Shown one piece after another: positions 1 to 11,515 of a stretch of 64,000 nt of DNA. Position 1 is the first letter of the stretch; every line of letters begins with the position of its first letter. The DNA is from Diospyros lotus. Lineage: Eukaryota > Streptophyta > Magnoliopsida > Ericales > Ebenaceae. Where the stretch lies: the NCBI RefSeq assembly GCF_014633365.1, contig NC_068344.1, forward strand, positions 35,462,670-35,526,669, given 5' to 3'. Made by a program: the position numbers and the translations under genes. The notes under the pieces were generated by a model that saw nothing but the letters and a program-made list of their open reading frames with translations, was not told the origin of the DNA and did no database searches.

Positions 1-1147
1 CTCCAGGAGCATACATAACGTCCTTCAGGAGTAGAATCTTGCCATTCTTCATCTTGAGCTGGAACGAACCAACTCCAAGAACTTCTTCTTGTGTGTCATT
101 CCCAAGCGTGACGTACTGAGTTCCCGCTGGCACCCGATGGTAATCCACAAACCCCTCTTTCTCAACACTTATGTGTCATGTTGCTCCTGTATCCACAATC
201 CACTCAGGACGTGAGTATGCAACTAATGCATGTGAGCAAACATGAATCAAAAGGGAATAAGAAGAGAAATATACCTTCTTCGGCTCTGGACAATCCCGAG
301 CGAAGTGACCCTTATTCTTACAATTATAGCATTTCAATTTGGACAGGTCTTTCTTTCCACGTGTCCCTCTTTTGGCCTTCTTGTTCTTGCCAATATTAGG
401 TGCAGGCCCTGATGCCTTCGATCCTTGTCTCTTGCGTTTGGGCCCGAAGCCCTCACGTCTGTCGACCTTGGCTACAAAAGCCGCCGCACAGTTCGCTTCA
501 ACGCGCTCCGCCTCAAGCTCCAAGTGACGTGAAATATCATCAAAAGTTTTGATATTTTCACTATGTGTCATAAGGAGCTTCATCTGAGACCACTCAGGGT
601 CAGGCAAGGATCTGATCACCCCTAGGAGTTGCTGCTCATCAGTAAGCGCTACTCCCGCACTCTGAAGATCTTTGATAAGTGAACCCATCACTCTCAAATG
701 CTCAGCCATGCTGTGCCTCGGGTCTTTGATATACTGTTGAAATTTTAATTGTAAAGCACGAAACTTTATTGCAGATGTCTGACCAAAAGTGATCTTCAAC
801 TTTTGCTACATTTCCATGCTAGTCTGGCAAGACTCAAACTGGCCCATGAGATCGACCCACATACTAACAAGCATCGCAAGACGAGCATAACGGTCCCTCT
901 CAAGCCATTTGTCATAGGCTCGCTGTGTCACCAAGGAAACATTTTCTCCTGAAGGCATGGGATGTGAAGTCTCCAAAACGTCCCATACTTTCTCCATCTG
1001 AAGTAGATAATGAATCTGCTTCTCCCATGTGGAGTAGTTGGACCCATCCAATTTGTCTATCCTGGTCATGCTTCCAGTTCAGTAGTAGTTGGACCCATCC
1101 AATTTGTCTATCCTGGTCATGCTTCCAGTAACTGAATTGGTGGCCAT
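1..1147 (-). pseudogene. Copia gag and N-terminal protease, decayed
   Basis: The reading frame starts at ATG 1147-1145 (MATNSVTG) and runs to base 1. It has the typical early copia gag pattern KLDGSNYSTW, a CCHC zinc knuckle (CYNCKNKGHFARDC) that binds element RNA, and then the aspartic protease motif WIVDTGAT. Three stops interrupt it: TGA at 1081-1079, created by a 51-bp tandem duplication; TAG at 808-806 just before QKLK; and TGA at 175-173 directly after DTGAT, where the family normally has Arg-His, so a CGA to TGA change is likely. After the last stop the frame continues cleanly to the window edge (HISVEKEG through LLLKDVMYAPG), which is typical of copia protease to integrase linkers. 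No function is expected. Confidence 0.88.
1033..1134 (-). repeat. 51-bp tandem duplication at the gag N-terminus
   Basis: A 46-bp stretch at 1033-1078 is repeated without change at 1084-1129, a period of 51 bp. In the gag frame it repeats TGSMTRIDKLDGSNY. The period is a multiple of three, but the junction codon reads TGA (1081-1079), so the duplication itself truncates gag after 22 residues. The two copies are identical, which suggests a recent event. Confidence 0.9.
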
Positions 1148-2843
1148 TGATCACTGAATCAGGGACAACAAAAGACATTCAATGCTCATGTTCAAAGTAA
1201 ACAATTAAATCAAACATTTAATTTATGCATTTCGGGATCAACAGATCACTAGGCTTCAAAGTCATCACTCTTAATGCACAACTAATATGTTATGATTTAA
1301 TTGTTTATGTAGAACTAATCCACAATATCCAATAATATATTAGGATCCACACAAGGCCCAAAATCGGTACTAAACCGAAATTAATTATCAATAAGCAAAT
1401 AAAATAAAATATTTGCAAGCAATAGATAATTAATTAAATTAGAAAAACAATGCCACATAACATCTATTTATAATTTTAGACTCAAAATTAAACTTATTAA
1501 TTTATGGTCTAAAAGAATAAATTAAACAAATATCATGACAATATTAACACATAATAAAAGTCATGAAAACAATTTTACTAATTACAAAAATTAATAATCC
1601 AGAATTAAATATCTTTAAAATAATTCTGATTTTTTTTTTAATCTCAAAATGGATTTATTATTTAATTTATAATTTTAGGTACAAAATTAAACTAATTAAT
1701 TAATGGCCCAAAAGTATAATCCAAATAATTAAATAAAAAAACCCAACAACATGGCCCAATACAAAATTATACCCAACTAATATTAAATTAAAAAAAAAAA
1801 ACAGATCCAATTTAATCAAAACAAATGGGCCAAGCCCAAAGCCCAGCATAATAAATCAATAACTTGGCCATTCTAGATCCAATTTTGTTAAAACAAGTAG
1901 CCCAAGCCAAGGCCCATTTCAATTGAAACAAATCCAATTAATTAACAAAACTAAACAAATCCAATTAATTGAACAAATCTATTGGCTGCTTCAGATCCAC
2001 TCATGGATACCCAGATCTGACCCATCACTTAGTGGGTCTTCTTCTTCCCCAACACATAGGGTTTGCTGGGCACCCTTGAACCAGCGCCGCCGCCGCCGCT
2101 TCTTCTCCTCTGCCTTGCCTTGCCGTCGGCCGCCTCTCCATCCTCTTCGCCTCTCATCGCTGCCGGCTGCCTCTTCTCTTTCTTCTCCCCTTATCGCCAT
2201 CTCTAATGGCAACCACAGAGGCTGCCCATTGACAGCAAGAAGGGGCCGCAACCATGGCAAACCATTCGCCATGGCTAAGGTGGGCACGGCGAGAAGAAAC
2301 GCCTCAAACGGTTGGCCACTGCGAAGGAGGCGCTGGACGGCGACGATGCGTGGTGAAGGAGGAGGAGCTCGAACCGTCCATGGCAGAAGGTAAGAGGTCG
2401 CGACCATGGCTGATTTCAACCTTCAGCGATGGTTCTTCACTGGCCGCGACTTACGCGATCGCTGGGGTTGACCTCAGCCACTGGTCGTGATGAACACGAC
2501 CGCCTCCGACGGTGCCTCAACCATCGCGAGGCTGACCGAGGAGCTTCAAGCCCAGCGACCATGACGAACATGGCTGCCAGTCACCGCCTCGGTCACGTTT
2601 GAATCGCAGGCAACGGGCAGAAAATTTTTCGCAAAAATTAATTACGAGTTACATACAAAATCGTGATTGGATTGCAGCAAACAGAGAGAATATAAATTAT
2701 TTCACACAGAATAATACTACGCGTTAACTGATTTCACACGGAAAATAATTTCACATAACAAATAATTTTACGCGTAAAATATCACAAATTATAAAAACTC
2801 GTAAATATTAATAATCAATCACAACGGTGTAGACAAATAAACA
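1148..2843 (-). other. Long leader of the copia element with a GC-rich module
   Basis: About 1.7 kb separates the primer-binding site from the gag start, much more than the usual copia leader. The part at 1150-1980 is AT-rich with no coding signal. The part at about 2030-2610 is GC-rich and encodes only low-complexity arginine, proline and glutamate-rich frames on both strands. No family is recognised. It may be captured host sequence or a lineage-specific insert, and open frames here are better explained by composition than by a gene. Confidence 0.5.
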
Positions 2844-2857
2844 ATGACTCTGATACT
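2844..2857 (-). other. Primer-binding site of the copia element (degenerate)
   Basis: The minus strand reads TAGTATCAGAGTC, close to the TGGTATCAGAGC sequence that pairs with initiator tRNA-Met in most plant LTR retrotransposons. It lies immediately inside the LTR, as expected. Confidence 0.7.
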
Positions 2858-3271
2858 ACTATAGCACTTTTGAATCAATAGCAAAGCGGTATGTAAAATA
2901 CTTGAATCGCAGTGGAATATCGAAACTGATTTGCCTAACAACCTCCATAGAAGAAAACTATAAAAGATTTCTTATCCGTCCACCCTTTGTCCGTCCAAGA
3001 CTCAAATAGTGATGTCGAAGACAGTATATGAGCGATCAGAAACTGATTCTGATTGTTGTTCTTATTTTCTATTAGGCTCTATGTCTATTTATAGGTATCA
3101 CAAAGATATAGATAGACATGACTTTATCGAAATTTGAATCTCATTCAAATTCTAATTACTTATCTCATTATTATTAATATTCAAATGTTAATGAATTTGA
3201 AATAAATTTAAATTCATAATATTTATCTTTATCACTAAGGAACTTATCCCAATGTAACCACAATTCTAACA
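2858..3271 (-). repeat. 5' LTR of the copia element
   Basis: The minus strand starts TGTTAGAATTGTGG at 3271, a common copia LTR start. A TATA box CTATAAATAG lies at 3094-3085 on the same strand. The inner end next to the primer site is degenerate (CTATA in place of a CA end), so 2858 is accurate to a few bases. Length is about 414 bp. The 5-bp flank AGTTT at 3272-3276 would be one half of the target-site duplication; the other half is outside the window. Confidence 0.78.
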
Positions 3272-4747
3272 AGTTTCTTCTTGGTTTCACCAGTGCTTAC
3301 AAAAGCTTTTAAATTGCATTTCCTACCATGGAATTGTGGGCAATTTTTGATTCTCTTCAAATTCATACAACTTTATTTCTAGCTCCGTGTCCTTTTGAAT
3401 TTGCACTTAGAACATCTTATTTAACAAATATCATATTAATGCTTCATGCAATGCTGGAGAGGATTAATAGAGTTTCGTTCATGAAGTTTTGCGTAAGTGA
3501 GATCCCCTGAGTAAATTTTGCAAATAGCAAGGAATAACCAAAACAATTATTGAAATATTCATAGAATGACAATGAAAACTTGTGCCGTGGAGTATACGCC
3601 CAGCTGAAAACTTTTTACTTCTCTCTCCGATATAAATTTGAACACTTTGATTTGACTTTGCTGTTCAGAAATTGCCAAAGTTGCCTAATTTGAGATCAGG
3701 GAGTTAGATTGCAAATTTTTAACCATCAGTTCACCTGAAAACATAAATTGCTAAGAAAAAAGAGTAATTTTATTGTTTATATTATTATTTTTTACTCTCG
3801 GTACAACTGCTAAATATGAGAGTTTGCGAGGAAAAACGTTTTAACCAATCGGCAGGGTAGTTATTTTCTTGCATATTTCATGGGCAACTATATTATTTTT
3901 TTTGTTCCTTTTCATTGGTCATCTATGGCAACGGTCAAATTCCAATCTAAGCAGGGTGCATGGGAACCATCTTTTAACATTTCGACCGTGTTGACGTGCA
4001 TTGGGTTGTTACTTAGTGAACCAAACCTTGAAGATGGCCTAATGTGGGAAACAGTAGGTCTGCATGGATTAAATTGTTGGAGCAATTAGCAGTCCCACCA
4101 AAGACCTCTCTGATTCTGTGCTTGTTTGTATTAATGTGCAGAGCAGGGAGTACAAATATGACAGACATGCCTTTGATCAGAGGGCATGATTAATGAGAGA
4201 GAAATATGCCAGGGCTGGAGTAAGTGGGCATGATAGTACCAGTGAATGCTTTCAAGCTCGGATCAGATCAAAGGATGGTACATATTGGCTCTTATTTGCT
4301 GGGATCTAACTTAATTTATGATACTTTTTACTTTAAATTGGTTGTAATTTACTGTAGATGGAAACTAAAGGGTCGGATCCCATGAAGACTGAACTTGATG
4401 AACGCTCTCTAAGTCATAGAAAGCTATATGGGATCAACCGAAAGTTGTCCCTGGAGTCTTCTGGGTTATTTTGTGAGAAAGAATTAGAAGAAAGAGTCAG
4501 CGGAGCACCTATTCATCATCTCGGGCACAACCAAAAATAAGATAAAAAGTCCAGAAGAAGAGTCCAAACCGAGCTTGGATGAGCATTTTCAAAATCATGA
4601 GAACCCAAGGTGGACAAAACGGAACTTATCACTTGAATCCTTAGGTCCTCTGGAGACAAGATATGATGCTGAGGAGAATTTGGTGCCCACCCACCACACA
4701 TCCTTGTTTAACTCCCCGGATATTGTCATGATGTACAGAGTGCTCTA
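3272..4747 (+). pseudogene. Duplicated 3' part of an E2 ubiquitin-conjugating enzyme pseudogene
   Basis: This block matches 24626-26171 closely, apart from two 30-bp-scale indels near 3517 and 3604. It carries only the later exons of an E2 related to plant UBC37 and animal UBE2T: the exon with [10 protein letters not shown] and [14 protein letters not shown] (about 3954-4050), the exon SREYKYDRHAFDQ (about 4139-4217), and the exon starting METKGSDPMK at 4358. The catalytic-cysteine exon is absent. A TGA inside the third-last exon (RA-stop-LMREKYARAG) is shared with the other copy, so the gene was already broken before duplication. The donor GTAGGT after GLMWET is retained here. It ends abruptly at 4747, where the two copies diverge. 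Confidence 0.8.
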
Positions 4748-4774
4748 GTAACCCTAGTACTAATTTTGAACGGC

Positions 4775-5501
4775 AAATGGAGCTACTAAAACATATTCAC
4801 TTACCTCTTTCTATTGGGCTCCCTCTATACGTGGGGTCAACTTGAACAGGTTTCATAGAATTGAAATTTCTTTACCAAACATTCAAATCCTCTATGGACT
4901 ATCTGTCATAGTTTTTTAGGCTAATTGGTACACAAACTTGATTGTTTGAAAACATTGGAAGTCTTCATACAACTGAGCAACATATCATTGAGATATTGTC
5001 AAGTGCAACTCCCTTCCCACAAAGTCGAGAAGTATTGAACTTATCATCGTTGCACTGAAAAATAAAAATCTTATGCAATTGTGATAAGGTCTACCGAAAT
5101 AAGATCAACATTGGATCCACCTCAATATGTAAACCTTCACAAGCTACTTCTATGGCTAACCTTGGTTGATTTACCTCAGCATGATAAACTTCCCCCATAC
5201 CTCACAGAGCTCAGCCTTTGGAAGGCACAAAACTAGATTAGACCCAATGATTACTTTGAAGAAACTACCTAAACTTGGATTCATACGATGGGGATGAGTT
5301 GGTATGTTCTGGAAAAACTAACAGCTTTCCTCAATTAAAACTAGAGTTCTTCGTTGAGGAAGAACTCTATTTTTGAACTAAAGTATTAAAAATTAAGTTA
5401 CAATTTCTACAGGAGTTCTTCGTTGAGGAAGGGGGAAGGCCAAAACTCAAGGGTCTAATCCTCATTAACTGCAATGCGAGTTCAGGCATAAATAAATAGA
5501 G
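4775..5501 (+). pseudogene. NLR 3' (LRR) fragment
   Basis: The sequence aligns with positions about 21925-22590 of the intact NLR gene: shared stretches include GTGGGGTCAAC, the segment around CTCTATGGA, and GAGCA(A/T)CATATCATTGAG. Many indels and stops prevent translation. Near the end, GAGTTCTTCGTTGAGGAAG occurs twice (about 5344 and 5412); the first copy is part of a small hairpin. The final frame ends PKLKGLILINCNASSGINK-stop, a normal NLR C-terminal pattern. It is a remnant of a paralogous resistance gene and has no expected product. Confidence 0.78.
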
Positions 5502-5784
5502 TTCTTGCTTCCCTCTTCATTAATTTTTAAGAAACATTACACTAAGCACAAAGATCCTCAATTCTAACAATAATTTAATAAAATATATGTCTAAGCAATT
5601 ATGCAATTTGATACATGATAGAACACAAATTAGGTCACAAAATTGCTCTATAACAAAATCTATTGCATTAACAAAGTCTTATGTGTTGGAATTAAAATTA
5701 GTAGTTGAAATTTCTGTAATATATATACCTTTAAACTTCAAAAATGACTGACAGCTAAAATTCAATTTATGGAAATCATCTTTT
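5430..5784 (+). repeat. Direct duplication of an NLR tail and downstream DNA (partner 41990-42360)
   Basis: From CCAAAACTCAAGGG onward the sequence recurs in the same orientation at 41990-42360. Both copies hold an NLR C-terminal codon string and the same non-coding tail. Similarity stops close to the CACTA element that begins at 5785. Confidence 0.75.
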
Positions 5785-6672
5785 CACTATAAAAAAAAAT
5801 GATTTTTTGTGGCTGTTTTAAAAATTGTCGCAAAACATGATATTTTGTGATAGTTTTTTTAATAATATTTTGTGGTTTTGAAAAATTGCCGTTAAATTTA
5901 GAAAATAATTAAATAATTAAAAAATCAAATCAAATTTAGTGGCAATTTTTAAGAAATCGTCGTTAAATTTAAAAATAATTAAATAATTTAAAATTAGAAA
6001 TAAATTAACATTTGCAATGGTTTTTAAAATTGCCACAAAATTCATTAAAAAATTTAATTTAACAACGGTTGCTAAATTTAAAAATAATTTAAAATTAAAA
6101 TTAAATTAATATGTGAGACAGTTTTTGAAAAATTACTACTAAATTTAAAAATAATTAAATAATTTAAAATTAAAATTAAATTAACATTTATTGCTATTTT
6201 TCAAAATTGCTGCGAAATTCATTAAAAATTTAAATTTTATTTAAAAAATAATTAAAAATTAAATTAATAAAAATAAATTTTAATTTTAATTTTAATTAAT
6301 TGCAAAATTAATTAAAAAATTTAATTTTAAAAAATAAAAAGAAAAATAAATTTAACAAAATTTTAATATATAAAATTTTAATAATTTTAAAAAATATATA
6401 AAATATTTTTTATTTTTAATCAATTAATTTATTTAATTTAATTCAATTAGTTTATTTTTAATTTTTTTTAAAATTTTTACGACGATTCAAAAATCGTTGC
6501 TAAATATTTTAAAAATCGTTGCTAAATCACTAATTTTACAAAAAATATAATTTGCGACAGTTACTGAAAATCGTCTTTAAATACTTTGCAACGGTTGATT
6601 TAGTGATAATTTTTAAAATCACTGTTAAATGTAAAAAAAATTGTCGCTAAATATTATTTTTTTTTTGTAGTG
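5785..6672. mobile_element. Non-autonomous CACTA element (copy 1), 888 bp
   Basis: The ends are CACTATAAAAAAAA at the left and, inverted, CACTACAAAAAAAA at the right, the CACTACAA termini common in plant CACTA elements. Inside both ends are repeated subterminal motifs of the type TTGTCGC(A/T)AAA and their complements, as expected for transposase binding. The interior is very AT-rich with no coding sequence. Flanking trinucleotides are TTT and ATT, so the 3-bp target duplication is imperfect. Confidence 0.75.
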
Positions 6673-7537
6673 ATTAAACCCACAACTCAAAACGGTGCCC
6701 AATTGTAGGCTTTAGGCCCTCAAATATTTAGACAATTCTTCTCATCTTTACAAGTAATGGCCTCCCTGATTGCAAATATTTTGTATTAATATATTATATA
6801 TTTATATTGACATAATATATAATAATCAAACACCAAATGCTAAACGAAGTCGTAGTGTGGGGGACAATGTTAAGCCACCTCCCAATTGAAAGGGCACACC
6901 TCACCATCCGCCATGTCTTTGTCCCTTGACAAAGAAGAAAATGTCAACCATAATAGGCCAAGGCCTTTCTTGGGGCATAAAAATAAGAATAATGTTATTT
7001 ATACAAATGGAGTTTTTACAAGTAAATTTATAGGGATTTGAATGGGCATTTTGTCTCTTTATTTTCTCTGTCAATGATTATTTTACCTCTTTCTCTTCTT
7101 TTTTCTTTTTCTCCCCTTCCTCTTCCAACACCGCCTCTCATCCCTTTTTTTCGCCGCCTCACCGCCCGCTGCTGCCTCACCCTTCCCGCTGCCGCTTCGT
7201 ATTACACACAAAAACCAACTGCTGCCCCCCCTCCGCTGCCGCTGCTTATTACACACAAAAACTTAATTAACATATAAATGGATTTGTAAAGTGGGATTCT
7301 GCCACGGTATGACTAAGCCTATGATCACCAGGCTGCGGCCACGTTGACTTAGTTGAGCCACATAGTGTACAAAGTACATAATAGCATAACAGATATTAGA
7401 TAGAAAGCATGAAAGGACAGATCCCTCAAAGCCACTCCAATGGCTTTGCTGCCGCAGATGATGATGATGATGATGATGATGAAAACAACCAGAGAGATGT
7501 GGGTCTCCTTTGCCCAATGTGTCTTACCAAGTTTTAG
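6673..7537. other. Intergenic; pyrimidine-rich tract, (GAT)8 and a 42-codon ORF
   Basis: The tract at about 7055-7250 is strongly pyrimidine-rich and contains a short imperfect tandem repeat ending TTACACACAAAAAC. Weak inverted similarity between about 7015 and 7285 hints at a MITE, but no target duplication was found. At 7409-7537 an ATG-to-TAG frame encodes 42 residues: a serine/asparagine start, eight aspartates from (GAT)8 at 7457-7480, and the ending LLCPMCLTKF. The CxxC ending looks protein-like, but the family is unknown and it may be an exon remnant. Confidence 0.3.
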
Positions 7538-8639
7538 GGTCCTTTTTGTTATTTACATATTTAAATTTAAATATTTTATATTATGTCATCACTATAAGCA
7601 TGAAAGTCTTTTCAAATTAAATTACTATTAAAGTTCATTGTTTCTATGATCAATAGAGTGGTTTCAAAACATTTACCTTTAGGATTTTGTTATTTTTATT
7701 TTATTTTTATTTTTTCTTCTCCATACTTGCATATTCATTACAAATATCATTCTTGACCCCATCAATAATTAGTTGCATCCCATACAATATTGTCAATTTT
7801 TATTTGATGACGCTCGATCACGTGTTGATTTCATAATTTTGTTTTAAAACGCAATTTTTATCAATGAGAGGGTCGAACCCTTATTATATAAGTCGTTGGT
7901 CACATTTAGATCTTTAAATAAATATATATAAATAATTAATGAAATATGACTACATTTTGTCAACAACTTGGGCCAACCAATAACCCAAAGACTGGCTAGC
8001 TTCATCATCAATTCCAGATGTTCATAAAGGACAAATGAAGGAAAGTTATAGTAATGAACATGATTATATATATATATATATATAGATATCGTATCTGCTA
8101 GAAGTCAGTTGCATAGCCAACGGGGAATTGAATATCCCACTGTTGTGTTTCATTTGGCTTAATTAATTAAAGGGTTTCACAGGACTAGGGTGCACGACTG
8201 GGACACTTGTTTTATACCCACAAATTTTCGATATATAATAGTGCCTACACCCATTGATGGTACGTCATTAATTACTTAGTCGGTTAAGAGTAAATTAATT
8301 AATGTTGGGTTGTTGAGTGACCTTGTAGCAAAGCAAGTTTAGAGTAGATTTTACTTTACAACGACTTAATAAGTATAAAATTTCCAATCGCGTCACTTTG
8401 TTGTACTTTTTTTTATATAAAGAAAGGATTTTTATATATAAAGAAATGATTTTCACAACTAATTATGATTTGGCGTGAATTAAGTTAGTACTTGAATGTT
8501 AAAAAATGAGTAAGAGAGGAGATCAGTAACGAGCAAATTAAGATCATCTTTCTCCTTGTCTGTAGAGAATTTAGGAATAATATAATTGGATAAAGTTGAT
8601 CCAAACATGGGTTCTATTAATTTTTTTTTTTATGTGTCC

Positions 8640-8877
8640 CAAGAATATGAGGCTAAATCTATATTTTTATCCTTACACTTTTATCATTTTTTCGTGTGGT
8701 CATTTAAATTTTTTATTATTTTAATTATACATCTAAATCTATATTTTCAAGTTAATTTAATATTTATACTTTAATTTTTTTTTCTTGCGACAATTCAAAT
8801 TTTTTATTACTTTGATTTCATCCTTAGACATGCATTTTTAAGTCAATTAATCCCTATATTTTGACATGAATAGAATG
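8640..8877. repeat. Member of an AT-rich dispersed repeat family
   Basis: This degenerate AT-rich sequence (motifs such as CAATTCAAATTTTTTATTA and AAGTCAATTTAA) recurs at about 12012-12420, 35290-35600, 40240-40710 and 47030-47540 in either orientation. No termini or target duplications could be defined, so its class is unknown. Confidence 0.5.
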
Positions 8878-8883
8878 TGTAAT

Positions 8884-11515
8884 TAGGAATGGCAATTCCA
8901 ACCGAAACCGTAGGGAACCGAATCGAAACCGAACCGGTCAACGCGGTTAAAAACCGTTTAACTGGGTAATGATTTGGTTCGGGGAAAAACCGAACACTAT
9001 TTCAATGAATATGGTTTGATTATGGTTTTCACTAAAACCAAATCGAAACCCGAACCGAAACCGAACCGAATGGTGAGTAATCGAATCGAACCAAATATAT
9101 ATATATAATATAATATGTATATATAATATATATTATATATTACTCAACCCACCTGAGGCTAGCCCACCCCAGCCCAATTGCCTTACTTGCAAACCCTTCT
9201 CCCCTTCTCTTCTCCTTCCTCTCTCAATCTCGCTCTCACTCTCTCTCACCCTCACTACCTCTCGCTCGTCTGCCCGCCCTTGCCCTTGCTCTCTGCTTGT
9301 CTCTTGCTCTCGCTCGCCCTCGCTGGATCTTTCTTGCTCTCACTAGGGCTCGGCCCCTACTCTCGCTTGCCCTCAATCTCACTCACCCTTTCTGCCTCAT
9401 TTCTCTTGCTCCTCCGCGCGAGCTCGCCAATCGCCCTCGCTCTCTGCATCTCTCTTGCTCTCACTCGCCCTCGCTAGATCTCTCTTGCTCTCGCTAGGGC
9501 TCGGCCCCTCTTGCTCTCGCTCGCCCTGGATCTCTCTCACCCTTGCTGCCTCTCCCTCTCTGCCTCATCTCTCTTCATATTAATTTATTTTTTATATTTA
9601 TAATTTTGTTAGATGGAGTTGGCTCATTCATTTCAAATGGATATGCATCAATTTACGAAGAATATATTAATGTTATTGATGAAAGTATTAACTTTCGTAG
9701 CTAATTTTTTTTTAGCTTAAATTACAATTTAATTATGCACATATTAATTTATTGATCTTAACAATTGTAGGTTTGGAAATGTGATTTTATATCCAATAAG
9801 TTTTGTAATTTTATGCAAGAATAAGGTAACTTTATTAGAATTTATCTTTGTTTGTTGTGAAATTATCAAAAAATTTTATGAATGCTATTTGTCTTTGTTG
9901 TTGATATGGATTAAACTAAAAAAATTATGGTTAAACCGAAACCGAACCAAAACCGAATGGTTTGGTTATGGTTTTAAATTTTTAAAACCAAATGGGTAAT
10001 AGTTTGGTTTTGGTTTTAGTAATTTAAGTTTGCACTACAAAAAAATTGGATTTTAGCGGTGATTTTTTTATCATTTAGCGGCGGTTTTGAAAACCACCGC
10101 TATATGAGGGGTCGCGGTGGTTTTAGCGGCGGTTTTTAGCAACCGCTGGAATAACCGCCGCAAAATGAAATTTTTTGCGGCGGTTTTAAATTTTAATATT
10201 TTTTATTTTTTTTATAAAATATTTTGATTTTAGCGGCGGGCTATTTTAAAACTAAAAAAAAAAATTAATTTTGGCTGATCGCACTAGCGCGTGGGCGCGG
10301 CCGCGCGTGCTGGCGCCAGCGCTCGGTCCCCCGCGAGCGCGCGCTGGCACACCCACTAGGTGGATGAATTAATTCTAAACTCTGTTGCTCCTGAGTTTCG
10401 AACCCGGGTGGCCGGGATGCTCTTGCGCGCGCGTAATCACTCGTTCCAGCAAGCTCCTTCAACATATACTCGCGCAAATAATATTTATAGTAAACAAACC
10501 ATATATATTTATATTATATTATACAATATAATTATAATATACATTATATATATATGTTTATATGTAATAAATAAATATATGATATATGATATATGATAAA
10601 TAATAAATATTATATTTATATATTACATAAAAATAATATAAATATATCATAATATATAATTATTTTAATTAAAAAAAACATATACTTTTTTGTACTATTT
10701 TAATTAAAAAATTATTGTAATAAAATAAGAAATAGAATAAATAAAGATAAAAAAATAATGCAAATAAATAAATTCTTTTTGAATATAATATATTCAGATT
10801 TATTTTTTATTTTTTATTTTTTAATTAATGTATAATATATATTCAGATTATTTTAACTTTTTAATTATTAAATTTTTAACTATTATTAATTTAATTTTAT
10901 GAATTCAGTTGGAGTCATTTTAATTTTTTATTTTAATTTTAATTATTTATTTTTTATTTTTTTTATATTTTAACGTGTTGGAGTTGTTTTTCGTTTTTTT
11001 TTGTATTTTTAATTATTTAATTTAATTTTTATTTAATTTATGCATAATTATGTTCAGATTTAATTTTTTAATTTATAATTTTTTTCACTTTTTATTAATT
11101 TAATTTTTTTATTAATAATATAATTTTTTTGTATTTTTTATTTAATGAATTTAGTGGCGCAAAAATTAATTTTTTTTTAATTATTAATTTTTTTTTTATT
11201 TTAGCGACGATTTTTTGAAAATCATCGCTAAATTTAATTTTAATTTTTTATTTACTGAATTTAGCGACAATTTCAAACCGCCGCAAAAATTATTATTTTT
11301 TTATTTTTTATTTATTAATTTTTTTTTGTATTTTATCGGCGATTTTTCGAAAACCGCCGCTAAATAGGCATTTAGCGGCGGTTGGAAAACCGCCGCTAAA
11401 TTTGGAGTTTAGCGACGGTTTTCAAAATCGTCGCAAAAAAACCTGTTTTTTGTAGTGTTGGTTTGGTTATGATTTTGGCAAAAACTGAAACCAAATCGAA
11501 CCATTGCCAACTCTA
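8884..11515. mobile_element. hAT-type non-autonomous transposon with nested CACTA
   Basis: Terminal inverted repeats are TAGGAATGGCAAT at the left and TAGAGTTGGCAAT (inverted) at the right. A perfect 8-bp target duplication TGTGTAAT flanks it at 8876-8883 and 11516-11523, the size typical of hAT. Subterminal regions are rich in AACCGAAACC-type motifs in opposite orientations. There is a pyrimidine-rich, minisatellite-like tract at about 9190-9575 with a unit of about 150 bp repeated at 9291 and 9442. No transposase is present. Without the nested CACTA it is about 1.2 kb. Confidence 0.85.
10033..11457. mobile_element. Non-autonomous CACTA element (copy 2), 1425 bp
   Basis: The left end is CACTACAAAAAAATTGG and the right end mirrors it (TTTTTTGTAGTG). 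The 3-bp target duplication TTG is perfect (10030-10032 and 11458-11460). Both ends carry arrays of TTTAGCGGCGGTTTT and its complement, which would form hairpins and probably bind transposase. The interior is AT-rich except for a GC-rich patch at about 10270-10450. It sits inside the hAT element. It shares termini and subterminal style with copy 1 at 5785-6672. Confidence 0.9.

Larger units (their letters stand above)
1..3271 (-). mobile_element. Ty1/copia LTR retrotransposon, 5' part, cut by the window edge
   Basis: Reading the minus strand from 3271 downward, the order is LTR, primer-binding site, long leader, gag and the start of protease, which is the order of a copia element. The coding part continues past base 1, so the rest of pol and the 3' LTR lie outside the window. 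The outer edge at 3271 is fixed by homology: the flanking DNA from 3272 matches the paralogous block starting at 24626, and the match stops exactly where the LTR begins. At least three in-frame stops in gag-protease show the element is dead. Its superfamily is inferred from the gag zinc knuckle followed by a DTGA protease motif in one frame and from the tRNA-Met-type primer site. Confidence 0.85.

Noticed and set aside
1991..2490. Open frames on both strands in the GC-rich leader module
   Set aside because: Arginine/proline/glutamate-rich low-complexity products in several frames at once; composition explains them.
7000..7300. Possible MITE with ends near 7015 and 7285
   Set aside because: Inverted similarity is only about 14 of 18 bases and there is no target duplication.
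7872..7890. GGGTCGAACCC resembling a tRNA T-loop
   Set aside because: It is a short palindrome with no tRNA stems around it.
9178..9497. Leucine/serine-rich frames in the hAT element
   Set aside because: Produced by a CT-rich minisatellite; no start context or family.
10385..10420. tRNA-like B-box (GGGTTCGAAAC on the minus strand) inside the CACTA element
   Set aside because: No A-box at the right distance and no cloverleaf could be drawn.
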